From the NCBI GenBank assembly GCA_018260755.1, contig JAGTWP010000033.1, positions 1-15,739 on the forward strand: a stretch of 15,739 nt of DNA. Reading direction: 5' to 3'. Source of the stretch: Candidatus Altarchaeum sp. Its GTDB lineage: Archaea > Altiarchaeota > Altiarchaeia > Altiarchaeales > Altiarchaeaceae. A program made the translations under genes and the position numbers. Numbering within the stretch: the stretch's first letter is position 1; each line of letters begins with the position of its first letter. This document shows positions 1 to 6,762 of the stretch, in pieces. The notes under the pieces are model-generated. The model was not told where the DNA came from. It worked only from the letters and a program-made list of their open reading frames with translations, and did not search any database.

Positions 1-19
1 GTTATAAATTATATTTGAA

Positions 20-499
20 ATGAAAACGAAAAAAAGCATTATAAATCTTAGTGAAAAGGGTTGTCTTGAAATGATAGAAAAAGCACGATGGAAAGACGGT
101 GTTTTTTGCCCATATTGCAAATCAAAAGAAGTCGTGAAGAATGGATGGGACGAGTCTGACGGCGTAAAAGTGCAAAAACATAAGTGTAAACACTGTGAAA
201 AGACGTTTAATGTTAAAACAAAGACGATATTTGAAAATTCAAAAGTCCCATTGCAAAAGTGGTTCACTATGATTGCTCTTTTGGGCACAAATACAATACT
301 GTTTTTATCAGAATTCTTAAATATTGCTTATTCTAATGCATATAGAATGGCAAAAAAAATTCGTTCTGTTATTTCAACAGAAGAAGGAAAAAGAACTCTT
401 CATGGAGATATAGAATTAGAAATCGATGAAATGTATATATCATCGGGTCGGAAGGGCGAAAAGAATTTAGACAGAGCACCCAGGAAAAGAGGGAAATAA
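20..499 (+). pseudogene. Truncated IS1595/ISXO2-like transposase (5' part only)
   Basis: The 159-residue product begins with a zinc-ribbon (CPYC at about residues 30-33, CKHC at 56-59). A helical DNA-binding segment follows (KVPLQKWFTMIALLG, about 75-90). It then reaches the start of the DDE catalytic core at EIDEMYIS, where the first Asp of the triad lies. This order is typical of IS1595-group (ISXO2-type) transposases. Such proteins are usually near 300 residues; here a stop at 497-499 follows RKRGK, so the second Asp and the rest of the catalytic core are missing. The gene converges on SBDS, whose stop codon lies only 37 bp away, and a 25-bp motif that recurs inverted at 13414-13438 lies between them. 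I read it as a 3'-deleted, non-functional remnant. The family call is confident; whether a partner sequence beyond the window supplies anything is unknown. Confidence 0.8.
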
Positions 500-507
500 A
501 TAATTTA

Positions 508-532
508 ATCAGTAAAAATCAACATATGAGCG
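508..532. repeat. 25-bp motif shared in inverted orientation with 13414-13438
   Basis: Reading the plus strand here against the minus strand at 13414-13438, 23 of 25 bases match. The common core is AAAATCAACATA and both copies end in GAGCG. The copy lies between the truncated transposase and the SBDS stop codon, which is where the right end of the insertion element would be expected. I infer a terminal inverted repeat of an IS or of its non-autonomous derivative; no target-site duplication was recognised. Confidence 0.55.
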
Positions 533-535
533 ACT

Positions 536-1225
536 TTATTTTAAAATTTTTGTCTCAACATCTCCTTTTGTTAATGCACTCAATTTTCCAAGCACTTCAT
601 TTTGTATCCCAGCAGGAACTTCCACCATAATCAATACGCTGTCAGAGGTATATTCTTCTTTTAAAATCGGTATACCTTTTAAAGTATAATGTATTCCTCC
701 TGCATAGTGAAACGGAATTTTTGCCGCAATTTTTACCTTTTCAAATCTTATCGGAACAAATTCTCTTATTTTCTTTAGCACACCTTCAATCTGCTGTTCT
801 GCAGTCTTCTCAAATTTTATGTCAACTCTTGCCTGTTCCATCGCCGCTTCAATCCTCGCAGGCGGATTAGGAGCATTTGTTTGCGGATTCATAGAATTTC
901 GAACAATATATTCAATGATTTGTCTTTTTCTTTCTTCAAGCATATTTCTCTTTTGTGCGGTTGTAAGTTCTATCTCTCCTTTCTTTATAATTTCTCCGGC
1001 AATAACATTTACATTCTCTGTTTTAAAGACCTTTTGTAAATTTGATATTGCTGCTTTCTCGGCTTTTTTTGCATCTTTAAAAATAAATTCGCTTGCTACC
1101 ACATCACCCACATCTTTTATTTCATCCTGTTTGTATTTAAATGCTAAATCCGGGTCCACTAAAATTTCAAAATTTTCCCCCTGTATTTTTAATCGGGCTG
1201 TAACAGCTTTATCCAAACTTATCAT
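536..1225 (-). CDS. Ribosome maturation protein SBDS/Sdo1 homologue
   Basis: The 229-residue protein belongs to the SBDS family, which in archaea and eukaryotes acts on the large ribosomal subunit; the eukaryotic protein works with an EF-2-like GTPase to release the anti-association factor eIF6. The N-terminal FYSH-like domain occupies about residues 1-90. The family signature follows as NPQTNAPNPPARIEAAME (113-130), then the helical and ferredoxin-like C-terminal domains. Length is normal for archaea. It is the last gene of the visible minus-strand run, 275 bp downstream of psmA. In many archaea psmA-SBDS is followed by rrp4 and the exosome genes; here an IS remnant follows instead. The ATG at 1223-1225 is the first usable start. 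Function is certain at family level; promoter and co-transcription with psmA are not resolved. Confidence 0.96.
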   Translation of the reverse strand: MISLDKAVTARLKIQGENFEILVDPDLAFKYKQDEIKDVGDVVASEFIFKDAKKAEKAAISNLQKVFKTENVNVIAGEIIKKGEIELTTAQKRNMLEERKRQIIEYIVRNSMNPQTNAPNPPARIEAAMEQARVDIKFEKTAEQQIEGVLKKIREFVPIRFEKVKIAAKIPFHYAGGIHYTLKGIPILKEEYTSDSVLIMVEVPAGIQNEVLGKLSALTKGDVETKILK

Positions 1226-1480
1226 TTTAAAACTTGCTTTTAAAATCTCCGAACAATTGTAAAAACCTTATAGATTTTTAGAATATTATTTAAAAATATT
1301 ATTTAAAAATATTGCGAATTTTTAAAGATTGAAAATTTTATAAATTTTCCGTAAAGATACTTCAAGTATTTTTAGTACAGGCGGGTGATTTTAAACCTTT
1401 CGGGAAAATTATTTTAAAATTTAATGTTGGAGTTGGTTGGGATAAATTTATTTTAAAAATGAAAATTTTTGAGTTTTCAT
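1226..1480. repeat. AT-rich spacer between psmA and SBDS with a 13-bp tandem repeat (1282-1313)
   Basis: The unit AATATTATTTAAA occurs at 1282-1294 and 1295-1307, with a partial third copy to about 1313. No reading frame, tRNA-like cloverleaf or T-tract terminator was found in the rest of the spacer. It probably holds the SBDS promoter on the minus strand, but no single TATA box stands out. Confidence 0.6.
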
Positions 1481-1535
1481 ACTTTTTTCCTACTTTCTCT
1501 TTACTTTTTTCCTACTTTCTCTTTACTTTTTTCCT
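1481..1535. repeat. 22-bp direct repeat across the psmA stop codon
   Basis: The unit running from ACTTTTTTCC to TTCTCTTT is present exactly at 1481-1502 and 1503-1524, with an 11-bp partial third copy from 1525. The psmA stop codon (1501-1503) lies at the junction. Because 22 is not a multiple of three, adding or losing a copy would change the reading frame of the Lys/Glu-rich PsmA tail. Confidence 0.9.
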
Positions 1536-2286
1536 GTTGAGCTTTTTCTTCCTTCTCTTTTACTTCTTTGAACTCTTTCCTTACCTCTTCTAAAATTTTA
1601 TTTATACTCTCTTTATTTATCTTTTCAACCTTTCTTTCTATTATGGTTATATCTACATTTTCTGTTTTTGTTTTCCCGTCTGCAACAGAATTTAAAACGA
1701 ACAAAGCTAACTTTATTGCATCTTCTTTACTCATGCCGTGTTCGTGCTTTTTTTGAAAAATTTCTTCAACTTCTTTTTTTTTCATTCCTATTGCCGTGGC
1801 ATAACACTGGGTAAATGCACCGCTGGGATCTGTTTCAAATAGCTGCCATTCATTATTTACCATACCTGCAATTAACAAAGAGATTCCGAATGGTCTTGCA
1901 CCACCCCATTGTGTATATACCTGCTCTTCTTCACAGATCTGGGATGTTAATGAAAAAGGTGTAATTGGTTCGCTGTAAAGCATCCTGTGTCTTTGCGACA
2001 TCAGTCGTGCATCGCTAACTAATCTTCTTGCATCTGCAACCAATCCAGAAACGGCAACTGCAATGTGTTCATCAATCGTAAAAATTTTTTCTATTGAGCT
2101 CGGAACTATTAATTTAGACATTATATTTTTATCAACTGCTAACAGAACTCCTTCCTTAAAACAAATTCCGAGCGTTGTTGTTCCTCTTCTGACTGCCTCT
2201 CTTGCATACTCAACCTGAAATAACCTTCCATCCGGGCTAAAGATGGTAATCCCTCTGTCATAAGCCGACGGTCCCTGTGGATACAT
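1501..2286 (-). CDS. psmA: 20S proteasome alpha subunit
   Basis: Alpha subunits form the outer rings of the archaeal 20S proteasome and gate substrate entry. The N-terminal signature YDRGITIFSPDGRLFQVEYA (residues 9-28) includes the gate-forming Tyr-Asp-Arg. The Ntn-fold body follows, with GTTTLGI and VAVSGLVADARRLV. At 261 residues it is somewhat longer than typical archaeal alpha subunits. The excess is a charged Lys/Glu-rich C-terminal tail (about 220-261) that ends inside a 22-bp tandem repeat. Neighbours on the same strand are aIF2-alpha upstream (105-bp gap) and SBDS downstream, consistent with the conserved archaeal translation/proteasome/exosome gene neighbourhood. The beta subunit is not in the window. 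Confidence 0.97.
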   Translation of the reverse strand: MYPQGPSAYDRGITIFSPDGRLFQVEYAREAVRRGTTTLGICFKEGVLLAVDKNIMSKLIVPSSIEKIFTIDEHIAVAVSGLVADARRLVSDARLMSQRHRMLYSEPITPFSLTSQICEEEQVYTQWGGARPFGISLLIAGMVNNEWQLFETDPSGAFTQCYATAIGMKKKEVEEIFQKKHEHGMSKEDAIKLALFVLNSVADGKTKTENVDITIIERKVEKINKESINKILEEVRKEFKEVKEKEEKAQQEKSKEKVGKK

Positions 2287-2391
2287 TTTTTAAATAAATT
2301 TTAAATAAATTTTATGAAATTTTTGACTATGATTTTTGACTATGAAATTTTATATATTTATAAGTTTATAAATTTGATTTGTCTAATAAAT
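2287..2391 (-). promoter_or_regulatory. Upstream region of psmA with 13-bp tandem repeat
   Basis: The sequence ATTTTTGACTATG is exactly duplicated at 2319-2331 and 2332-2344. A TATA-rich block (about 2350-2372) lies just upstream of the duplication on the minus strand and could position transcription about 35 nt before the psmA ATG. Evidence for the promoter is compositional only. Confidence 0.4.
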
Positions 2392-3171
2392 TTATTTTTC
2401 ATGTTGTAATAATTCGCTTGATTCCTTTGCGTATCTTGCGGTGCAGTTCAGGTCCTTTGCCGCACCTAAAATTTTTTCAGATGTTGCTTTCAGTTTTTTT
2501 TCCGCTGTTTTGTATTCGTCTGAAAATACATCTATTTTGTAAATAGGTGCTCCTATGTAGGTTATATTTACATCTTTTGCATCAGCACTTTTAAAAATTT
2601 TCTTTATTCGTTCAACCCCATCCGCATCGTAACTTTTTAACATAACAAATCCGCTTACTTCAACCTTTTTGGCCTTTACATTTTTGTTTATTAATCCGAC
2701 TAAATTTTCCATCAGGGTATCTTCGCAACTCAAAATTTCTACATTTGTATTATCACTGGCTATTTTTTCAATTCCGGTATAGATTGTTCCGTATTTATCT
2801 TCAAGCGGTTTTAAAATTTCTCTTATTTTGTCCTTGTTTATTTTCAGTTCATTGCTTACAAACCCGATAAATTTTTCCTCTTTTTGAACTCTCTTAATAT
2901 CTTCTGTTTTTGCCTTTCTTTCGGCATCGGAAACACTTCTCAGCGATAAATTTATTGCTCCTCTCTCGTGGTCAACCCTTATTACCTTTAAGACAACCTT
3001 TTGTTCCTCTCTAACATAATCGTGAATATTTTTTATCCACTTAAGCGAAATTTCTTTTAAAGAAAGATATCCTTCCTTGTTATACTCATCAAGGGTAACA
3101 TACGCCCCCTGGTCAAATGTTTTTTTTATAGTGCATAAAACGAGTTCGCCTTCCTCAGGAAAATTTTCCAT
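2392..3171 (-). CDS. Translation initiation factor aIF2 alpha subunit
   Basis: The 259-residue protein matches a/eIF2-alpha, which with the beta and gamma subunits delivers initiator Met-tRNA to the small ribosomal subunit. The N-terminal S1 (OB-fold) domain spans about residues 8-78, with YLSLKEISLKWIKNIHDYVR and the strand VLKVIRVDHERGAINLSLR. A helical domain follows (about 90-170), then an alpha/beta C-terminal domain that binds the gamma subunit, including KVEVSGFVMLKSYDADGVERI trimmed around residues 168-188. Length is normal. It lies upstream of psmA on the same strand. A TATAAAT-like box about 37 bp upstream of its ATG suggests that it has its own promoter rather than relying on the overlapping cassette upstream. 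Confidence 0.95.
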   Translation of the reverse strand: MENFPEEGELVLCTIKKTFDQGAYVTLDEYNKEGYLSLKEISLKWIKNIHDYVREEQKVVLKVIRVDHERGAINLSLRSVSDAERKAKTEDIKRVQKEEKFIGFVSNELKINKDKIREILKPLEDKYGTIYTGIEKIASDNTNVEILSCEDTLMENLVGLINKNVKAKKVEVSGFVMLKSYDADGVERIKKIFKSADAKDVNITYIGAPIYKIDVFSDEYKTAEKKLKATSEKILGAAKDLNCTARYAKESSELLQHEK

Positions 3172-3204
3172 TATGATTATTTTGTAAATTATAATTTTAA
3201 TTAG

Positions 3205-3213
3205 GATTTATAC
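3205..3213 (-). promoter_or_regulatory. TATA box candidate for the aIF2-alpha gene
   Basis: On the minus strand GTATAAATC reads toward the aIF2-alpha ATG (3169-3171), centred about 38 bp away. That spacing fits an archaeal TATA box with a short 5' leader. Confidence 0.5.
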
Positions 3214-3232
3214 ATAATACTTTTTGTATTAT
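3214..3232. promoter_or_regulatory. Perfect 7-bp dyad abutting the aIF2-alpha TATA box
   Basis: ATAATAC and GTATTAT flank a five-base T loop on the plus strand. The dyad ends exactly where the minus-strand TATA candidate begins. On the minus strand, the only one with an upstream gene here, the dyad is followed by no T run, so it does not look like a terminator; an operator is possible. Confidence 0.35.
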
Positions 3233-3307
3233 TTTTAGCTCTCATTATTTCCGGAATTATATATTTTGAATTATTCTGCAACCGTTCCCGGATTTTCCAA
3301 TAAATTT

Positions 3308-3664
3308 TTATTTGCCAATATTTTCCAGGAGTTCTGCCTTTCTATTTTCAATGGAAGATATTTTAGATTTTAATCCTCTTATTTCTTTATTCACCTGTGA
3401 CAATTCATTAACGAATTTTTTCTTTTTGAGGTAATTTTCACCGTATTTTTCACTTACAAACGCCTCTACTTCTCTTCGGATAAGTTTAAGGTAAGGATTT
3501 TCGTGCATATACTGGTTACGGTATTGAAGTTTGCCTTCATTGATTGCCTCAAAAATTTCTTTTTGTATTAACCCGAATTCTTTGCGGGCGGTTTTGTCGC
3601 TGAGGGTGGCGCCCTTTGTTGTCCAATAAGAAGTTTCCATTTTAAACATTGTTTTAATTTTCAA
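3308..3664 (-). CDS. Small protein with predicted HTH-like region and C-terminal coiled coil
   Basis: This 118-residue protein has no function I can name. The N-terminal part (YWTTKGATLSDKTARKEF and GLIQKEIFEAINEGKLQYR) looks like an excisionase/MerR-type winged helix-turn-helix: a helix, a turn, a second helix, then a basic-aromatic wing. NPYLKLIRREVEAFV is another helix. Residues about 80-118 alternate Lys/Glu with hydrophobics in heptad style and are probably a coiled coil. The start is uncertain: Met1 overlaps the upstream TOPRIM gene by 11 bp, while Met6 (3649) or Met9 (3640) would leave short gaps; no Shine-Dalgarno site decides. It is the third gene of the ATPase-TOPRIM cassette. It could be a regulator or accessory factor of that cassette, or an unrelated hitchhiker. 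Confidence 0.7.
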   Translation of the reverse strand: MKIKTMFKMETSYWTTKGATLSDKTARKEFGLIQKEIFEAINEGKLQYRNQYMHENPYLKLIRREVEAFVSEKYGENYLKKKKFVNELSQVNKEIRGLKSKISSIENRKAELLENIGK

Positions 3665-4166
3665 GCAATTTCAGGAACTTTTTAAATGAGTCAACTTCCT
3701 TCAGATTGCTAAATTTTAATTCTTTAACATAATTCGGGAGAAATTTCTTCTTATATCCTCCTGATTTAAAATCATACTTCTTTTTGCTCCACTTGTGAAG
3801 TGCATCCGATGGCTTATTACTAAATTTTATTCCGAGAGAATAACATATCCATTCTTCTATTTCATCTTTAAAAACTATGATGTCGACTCTCTTTAGTTTA
3901 TTTTCATCTTTGGGAAAGTGTCTTTCTTTTTGTTTCTTTTCTTCCTTTTCGGAATTGCCGTCGCCATCTACAACAACAATTGTTTTATCAAAATCATCTA
4001 TCGCGGCTTTAATTTGATCGGTCATTTTTCGCGAGCACACGCCTTGAATATGATCGGAAGATGCTTTAACCTCATTTGAAACAGCACCTTCGTTTTTAAC
4101 CCACTTTATGAGTTCATCAAAAAATTTTGCACCATAAGTATCTTCGGCAAGTATTTTAACATTCAT
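3654..4166 (-). CDS. TOPRIM-like nuclease-type protein paired with an AAA ATPase
   Basis: The 170-residue protein has the layout of a minimal TOPRIM fold. An N-terminal strand ends in an acidic residue (VKILAEDTYG, Glu8), a hydrophobic strand carries an Asp-x-Asp pair (IVVVDGDG, Asp67 and Asp69), and a later acidic motif EEWICYS follows at 104-110. TOPRIM folds bind divalent metals and occur in topoisomerases, primases and OLD-type nucleases; the small stand-alone versions (DUF4276-, RloB- or DUF4435-like) commonly accompany ABC-type ATPases in defence loci. Its ATG overlaps the ATPase stop in an ATGA junction (4163-4166), so translation is probably coupled. A Lys-rich loop (72-93) follows the DxD. 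I cannot say which exact family it belongs to, nor whether it cuts DNA, cuts RNA or acts otherwise. Confidence 0.7.
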   Translation of the reverse strand: MNVKILAEDTYGAKFFDELIKWVKNEGAVSNEVKASSDHIQGVCSRKMTDQIKAAIDDFDKTIVVVDGDGNSEKEEKKQKERHFPKDENKLKRVDIIVFKDEIEEWICYSLGIKFSNKPSDALHKWSKKKYDFKSGGYKKKFLPNYVKELKFSNLKEVDSFKKFLKLLEN

Positions 4167-5530
4167 TTTTTGGAATACTTATCAATTCTTCCATATAACC
4201 ATTTTTCACTCAAAATTATTCCTGCAACATCTAATTCGTTCCTGATTTTTTCTTCATTCCCTATGTTGATGAAAGAACTTTCGCCATTTTCTTTTTTAAC
4301 TAAAATCAAATCTTTAATATCAGGATATACCAAATCAACAACTACGGGAGAGTGTGTCGTAATTATTACCTGGCCTTCTTCATTTTTGAATTCATCCATT
4401 ATTAATTCAATTGCTTTTGGATATAAGGAATTTTCCAGTTCATCAATTACAATTAATGATGGTTTTAATTCCAAAGCAGTTATAATTGTTAAAAATTTGA
4501 AACATCCCACAGATATACTTGGGGGCAACAACACAAGGTCATTCTCAGAAATTTCCATAAGAATTCTTCCGTCATCTGTTAATTTAAATATCAGATATGT
4601 GTTTGGAAATATATAAGAAAGCAGTGTCTTTATTCCATCCGGAACTTGACCATTTTCAAGGAAAAGATTATAAATAACATTGACTATATTTCGTCCATCT
4701 TCCGCCAAAGTTATGTTTTTTGTCGGGTTTATCGGAGGTTTTATCTCTGTAATATTTACCTCCTTTAAAATTATAGTGTTTTTGAGAAAATTAAAAATTT
4801 CATTATAATATTTGAATAAATTTTCTTTAGAAATTTTTTGCAGAATTTCGTAAGTTTGCGTGTTTGATAAATATGTTATGTGCTTTGTATATGCTTCTTT
4901 TTTATATTTATTTTCCTTTTCCATAGCTTTCACAACATCCTTCTCTTTAGATATTTCATCTATTATTTTTGCACTATCCGCAGTATAATTATAAATAATA
5001 TCGCCCGAATATTTTTTTATCTCTTTATCAAGGTTTTCTTTAAAAGACTCTAACTTACGGTAGAACTCTGGGTTAAGAAAACTAAGATCTAAAAAATCTA
5101 AACGAGGGTTATCAATGATGGCTTCATCCAACCCTTGATATTTTATTATTATTTCTCGTTTCGTTCTTTCAATTCTTAATTTCTCAACTTCGAACGCCTC
5201 CTTAATTATTTTAAATAGCCCTCCAGTTCCGCTAATTTCAACATCGTAAGAAATTTTATATTTATCTTTATCCTTATTGTCCTCAAATTTTAATGAAATT
5301 TTTATTGGCAATTCCTCTTTATGGTCAGATACAACATTCCTGTATCCCCACCACTCTGTAAATGGATTATCAGCCCTTTCAACATAGACCTTTCTAAGTA
5401 ATTTAAAAATTTCCGCTAAATTTGACTTTCCGCTTGCATTTGGTCCGACAACAACATTAAATTTTTCTAATCTAATCCTGCACTTTTTCAGCGACTTAAA
5501 ATTTTCAACATAAATTTCCCTCAATATCAT
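4163..5530 (-). CDS. AAA/ABC-type ATPase of the OLD/RloA/AAA_15-21 group
   Basis: The 455-residue protein begins with the SMC/RecF-like start LREIYVENFKSLKKCRIRLE. Walker A follows as GPNASGKS (29-36). A long insertion with charged helices lies at about 85-330. A signature-like helix is at 338-347 (SISVGCFKFL), Walker B at 359-364 (LIVIDE) and the H-loop TTHSP at 391-395. These are hallmarks of the ABC-class ATPases that power OLD nucleases, PARIS AriA and RloA. The protein has no fused nuclease domain; the TOPRIM part is encoded by the overlapping downstream gene. It starts 44 bp after dehydroquinate synthase on the same strand. The signature region has Val-Gly-Cys where many relatives have Ser-Asp-Gly-Thr, so it is divergent. 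ATPase activity is a safe inference; an anti-phage role is a hypothesis from architecture. Confidence 0.85.
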   Translation of the reverse strand: MILREIYVENFKSLKKCRIRLEKFNVVVGPNASGKSNLAEIFKLLRKVYVERADNPFTEWWGYRNVVSDHKEELPIKISLKFEDNKDKDKYKISYDVEISGTGGLFKIIKEAFEVEKLRIERTKREIIIKYQGLDEAIIDNPRLDFLDLSFLNPEFYRKLESFKENLDKEIKKYSGDIIYNYTADSAKIIDEISKEKDVVKAMEKENKYKKEAYTKHITYLSNTQTYEILQKISKENLFKYYNEIFNFLKNTIILKEVNITEIKPPINPTKNITLAEDGRNIVNVIYNLFLENGQVPDGIKTLLSYIFPNTYLIFKLTDDGRILMEISENDLVLLPPSISVGCFKFLTIITALELKPSLIVIDELENSLYPKAIELIMDEFKNEEGQVIITTHSPVVVDLVYPDIKDLILVKKENGESSFINIGNEEKIRNELDVAGIILSEKWLYGRIDKYSKK

Positions 5531-5574
5531 TTTTTAAATTTCAATTTTTATTTTCGTAATCCAAAGTTAATTTT

Positions 5575-6660
5575 TTACTTCTCAATAATTGTCTCATCAA
5601 CCTTTGTCCCGAAATGCCTCCCCCCTTTTTCAAGATATGCTAAAATTTCATCTCCAACCTTTAATTCAGTAATGGAAACAGGTCTTCCGTCTTTATTAAC
5701 CAATCGTATTGTTTCTGCATTCTGAAGTAAAATTTTTATCGTCCTTTCTTCAACAGCGCCATCTTCTTCTATTTTTCCTACCGCTTCAACCAGCATTAAC
5801 GGCCTACTTTCAATCTTTACTCTTACAACATAAGCCTTCCTTGTGTTTCCGTTCAGATCAACAATTAACATCTCATCACCTGCTTTTATTTCGCTTAGAT
5901 ATTTTGTCTTTCCGCCGGGACATAAAATGTATGAGCCGACTGCACCTGCATTTACTCTGAAAGGTCTTGAATTTACATATTCCGATTCAAGTGTTTCACT
6001 GTGAATCAAAAACAATCCGTTACTTTGCGAACCGACAAGCATCCCCTCTCCGACTTTGAGCATTGAAGCAGTATCAATACAGACCCTGTCGCCCATATCT
6101 AATTTCTTTATGGTTTTAATTTTTACAAGAGTTAATGGCATTGCTGCGGTTGTTTTGTATGTTTCGCTTACATAGTCAGCGATTTTTTTAATTTCCATTA
6201 CATCAAGCGTATTTATTGCTATTCCGTCGCAGCCCTTTTCAAGAGTGCTTAAAGCAGTCATTGCATCATCAAAATTTCCGACTTCAACTATTATTCCGCT
6301 CTTAATTTCGGAAATTAAATTTTCTAACGGAATAACCTTCCAGTTACTTGTTTCAATCAAAAAATATTCGGCAAAATTTTTCATAAATACAACTTCCCTT
6401 TCATCATCCTTATTTTCTATCCTTTTGTAAAAGACACTCTTTTTATCCAAACGTTTCAAAATTTCCGGATCAGATGTAAGCACATAATCGGAGTTTAAAT
6501 TTTCCGAAATCACATTTATTTTTCCCAGTTTTCTTATCTTTTCCAAATCATCCGAATCATCAATAATTCCGTCAAAATTTTTCTCAATTGCATAAGTTAT
6601 ATACCTCTTCTTTACATTCCATTCAATACCCCTTAAATCAATAAAAATTTGCTTGGTCAT
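5575..6660 (-). CDS. 3-dehydroquinate synthase II
   Basis: This archaeal enzyme (AroB' type) makes 3-dehydroquinate by NAD-dependent oxidative deamination and cyclisation of 2-amino-3,7-dideoxy-D-threo-hept-6-ulosonate, replacing the DAHP/AroB route of bacteria. The 361-residue product shows the conserved blocks GMLVGSQSNGLFLIHSET (206-223), SRPFRVNAGAV (231-241) and PGGKTKYLSE (248-257). Length is normal. The N-terminal third is more divergent, as usual in the family. The ATG at 6658-6660 is the natural start. It lies 102 bp downstream of the TPR/MBL gene and 44 bp upstream of the ATPase, all on the minus strand. The partner ADH synthase (AroA') is not in the window. Confidence 0.95.
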   Translation of the reverse strand: MTKQIFIDLRGIEWNVKKRYITYAIEKNFDGIIDDSDDLEKIRKLGKINVISENLNSDYVLTSDPEILKRLDKKSVFYKRIENKDDEREVVFMKNFAEYFLIETSNWKVIPLENLISEIKSGIIVEVGNFDDAMTALSTLEKGCDGIAINTLDVMEIKKIADYVSETYKTTAAMPLTLVKIKTIKKLDMGDRVCIDTASMLKVGEGMLVGSQSNGLFLIHSETLESEYVNSRPFRVNAGAVGSYILCPGGKTKYLSEIKAGDEMLIVDLNGNTRKAYVVRVKIESRPLMLVEAVGKIEEDGAVEERTIKILLQNAETIRLVNKDGRPVSITELKVGDEILAYLEKGGRHFGTKVDETIIEK

Positions 6661-6762
6661 TTTAAAATTTGTTAAAATCTGTTAAAATTTAAATTAGTAA
6701 AATTTAAATTAAGTTTTCAACACTTAATTTTTACAAAATTTAAAGTCAAAATTTTTAAAATT
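6661..6762 (-). promoter_or_regulatory. AT-only spacer upstream of the dehydroquinate synthase gene
   Basis: The gap is nearly pure A/T with short direct repeats: GTTAAAAT recurs at an 11-bp step at 6669-6676 and 6680-6687, and AAAATTTAAATTA occurs twice further on. It probably holds a promoter, but the composition prevents choosing one TATA box. Confidence 0.35.

Noticed and set aside
2-10. TTATAAATT as promoter of the transposase remnant
   Set aside because: It lies only about 10 bp before the ATG, too close for an archaeal TATA box, and the left flank is not in the window.
1340-1440. tRNA or structured RNA in the psmA-SBDS spacer (GGCGGGTGATT...CCTTTCGGG)
   Set aside because: No acceptor, anticodon and T-arm arrangement can be drawn, and no T-loop consensus is present.
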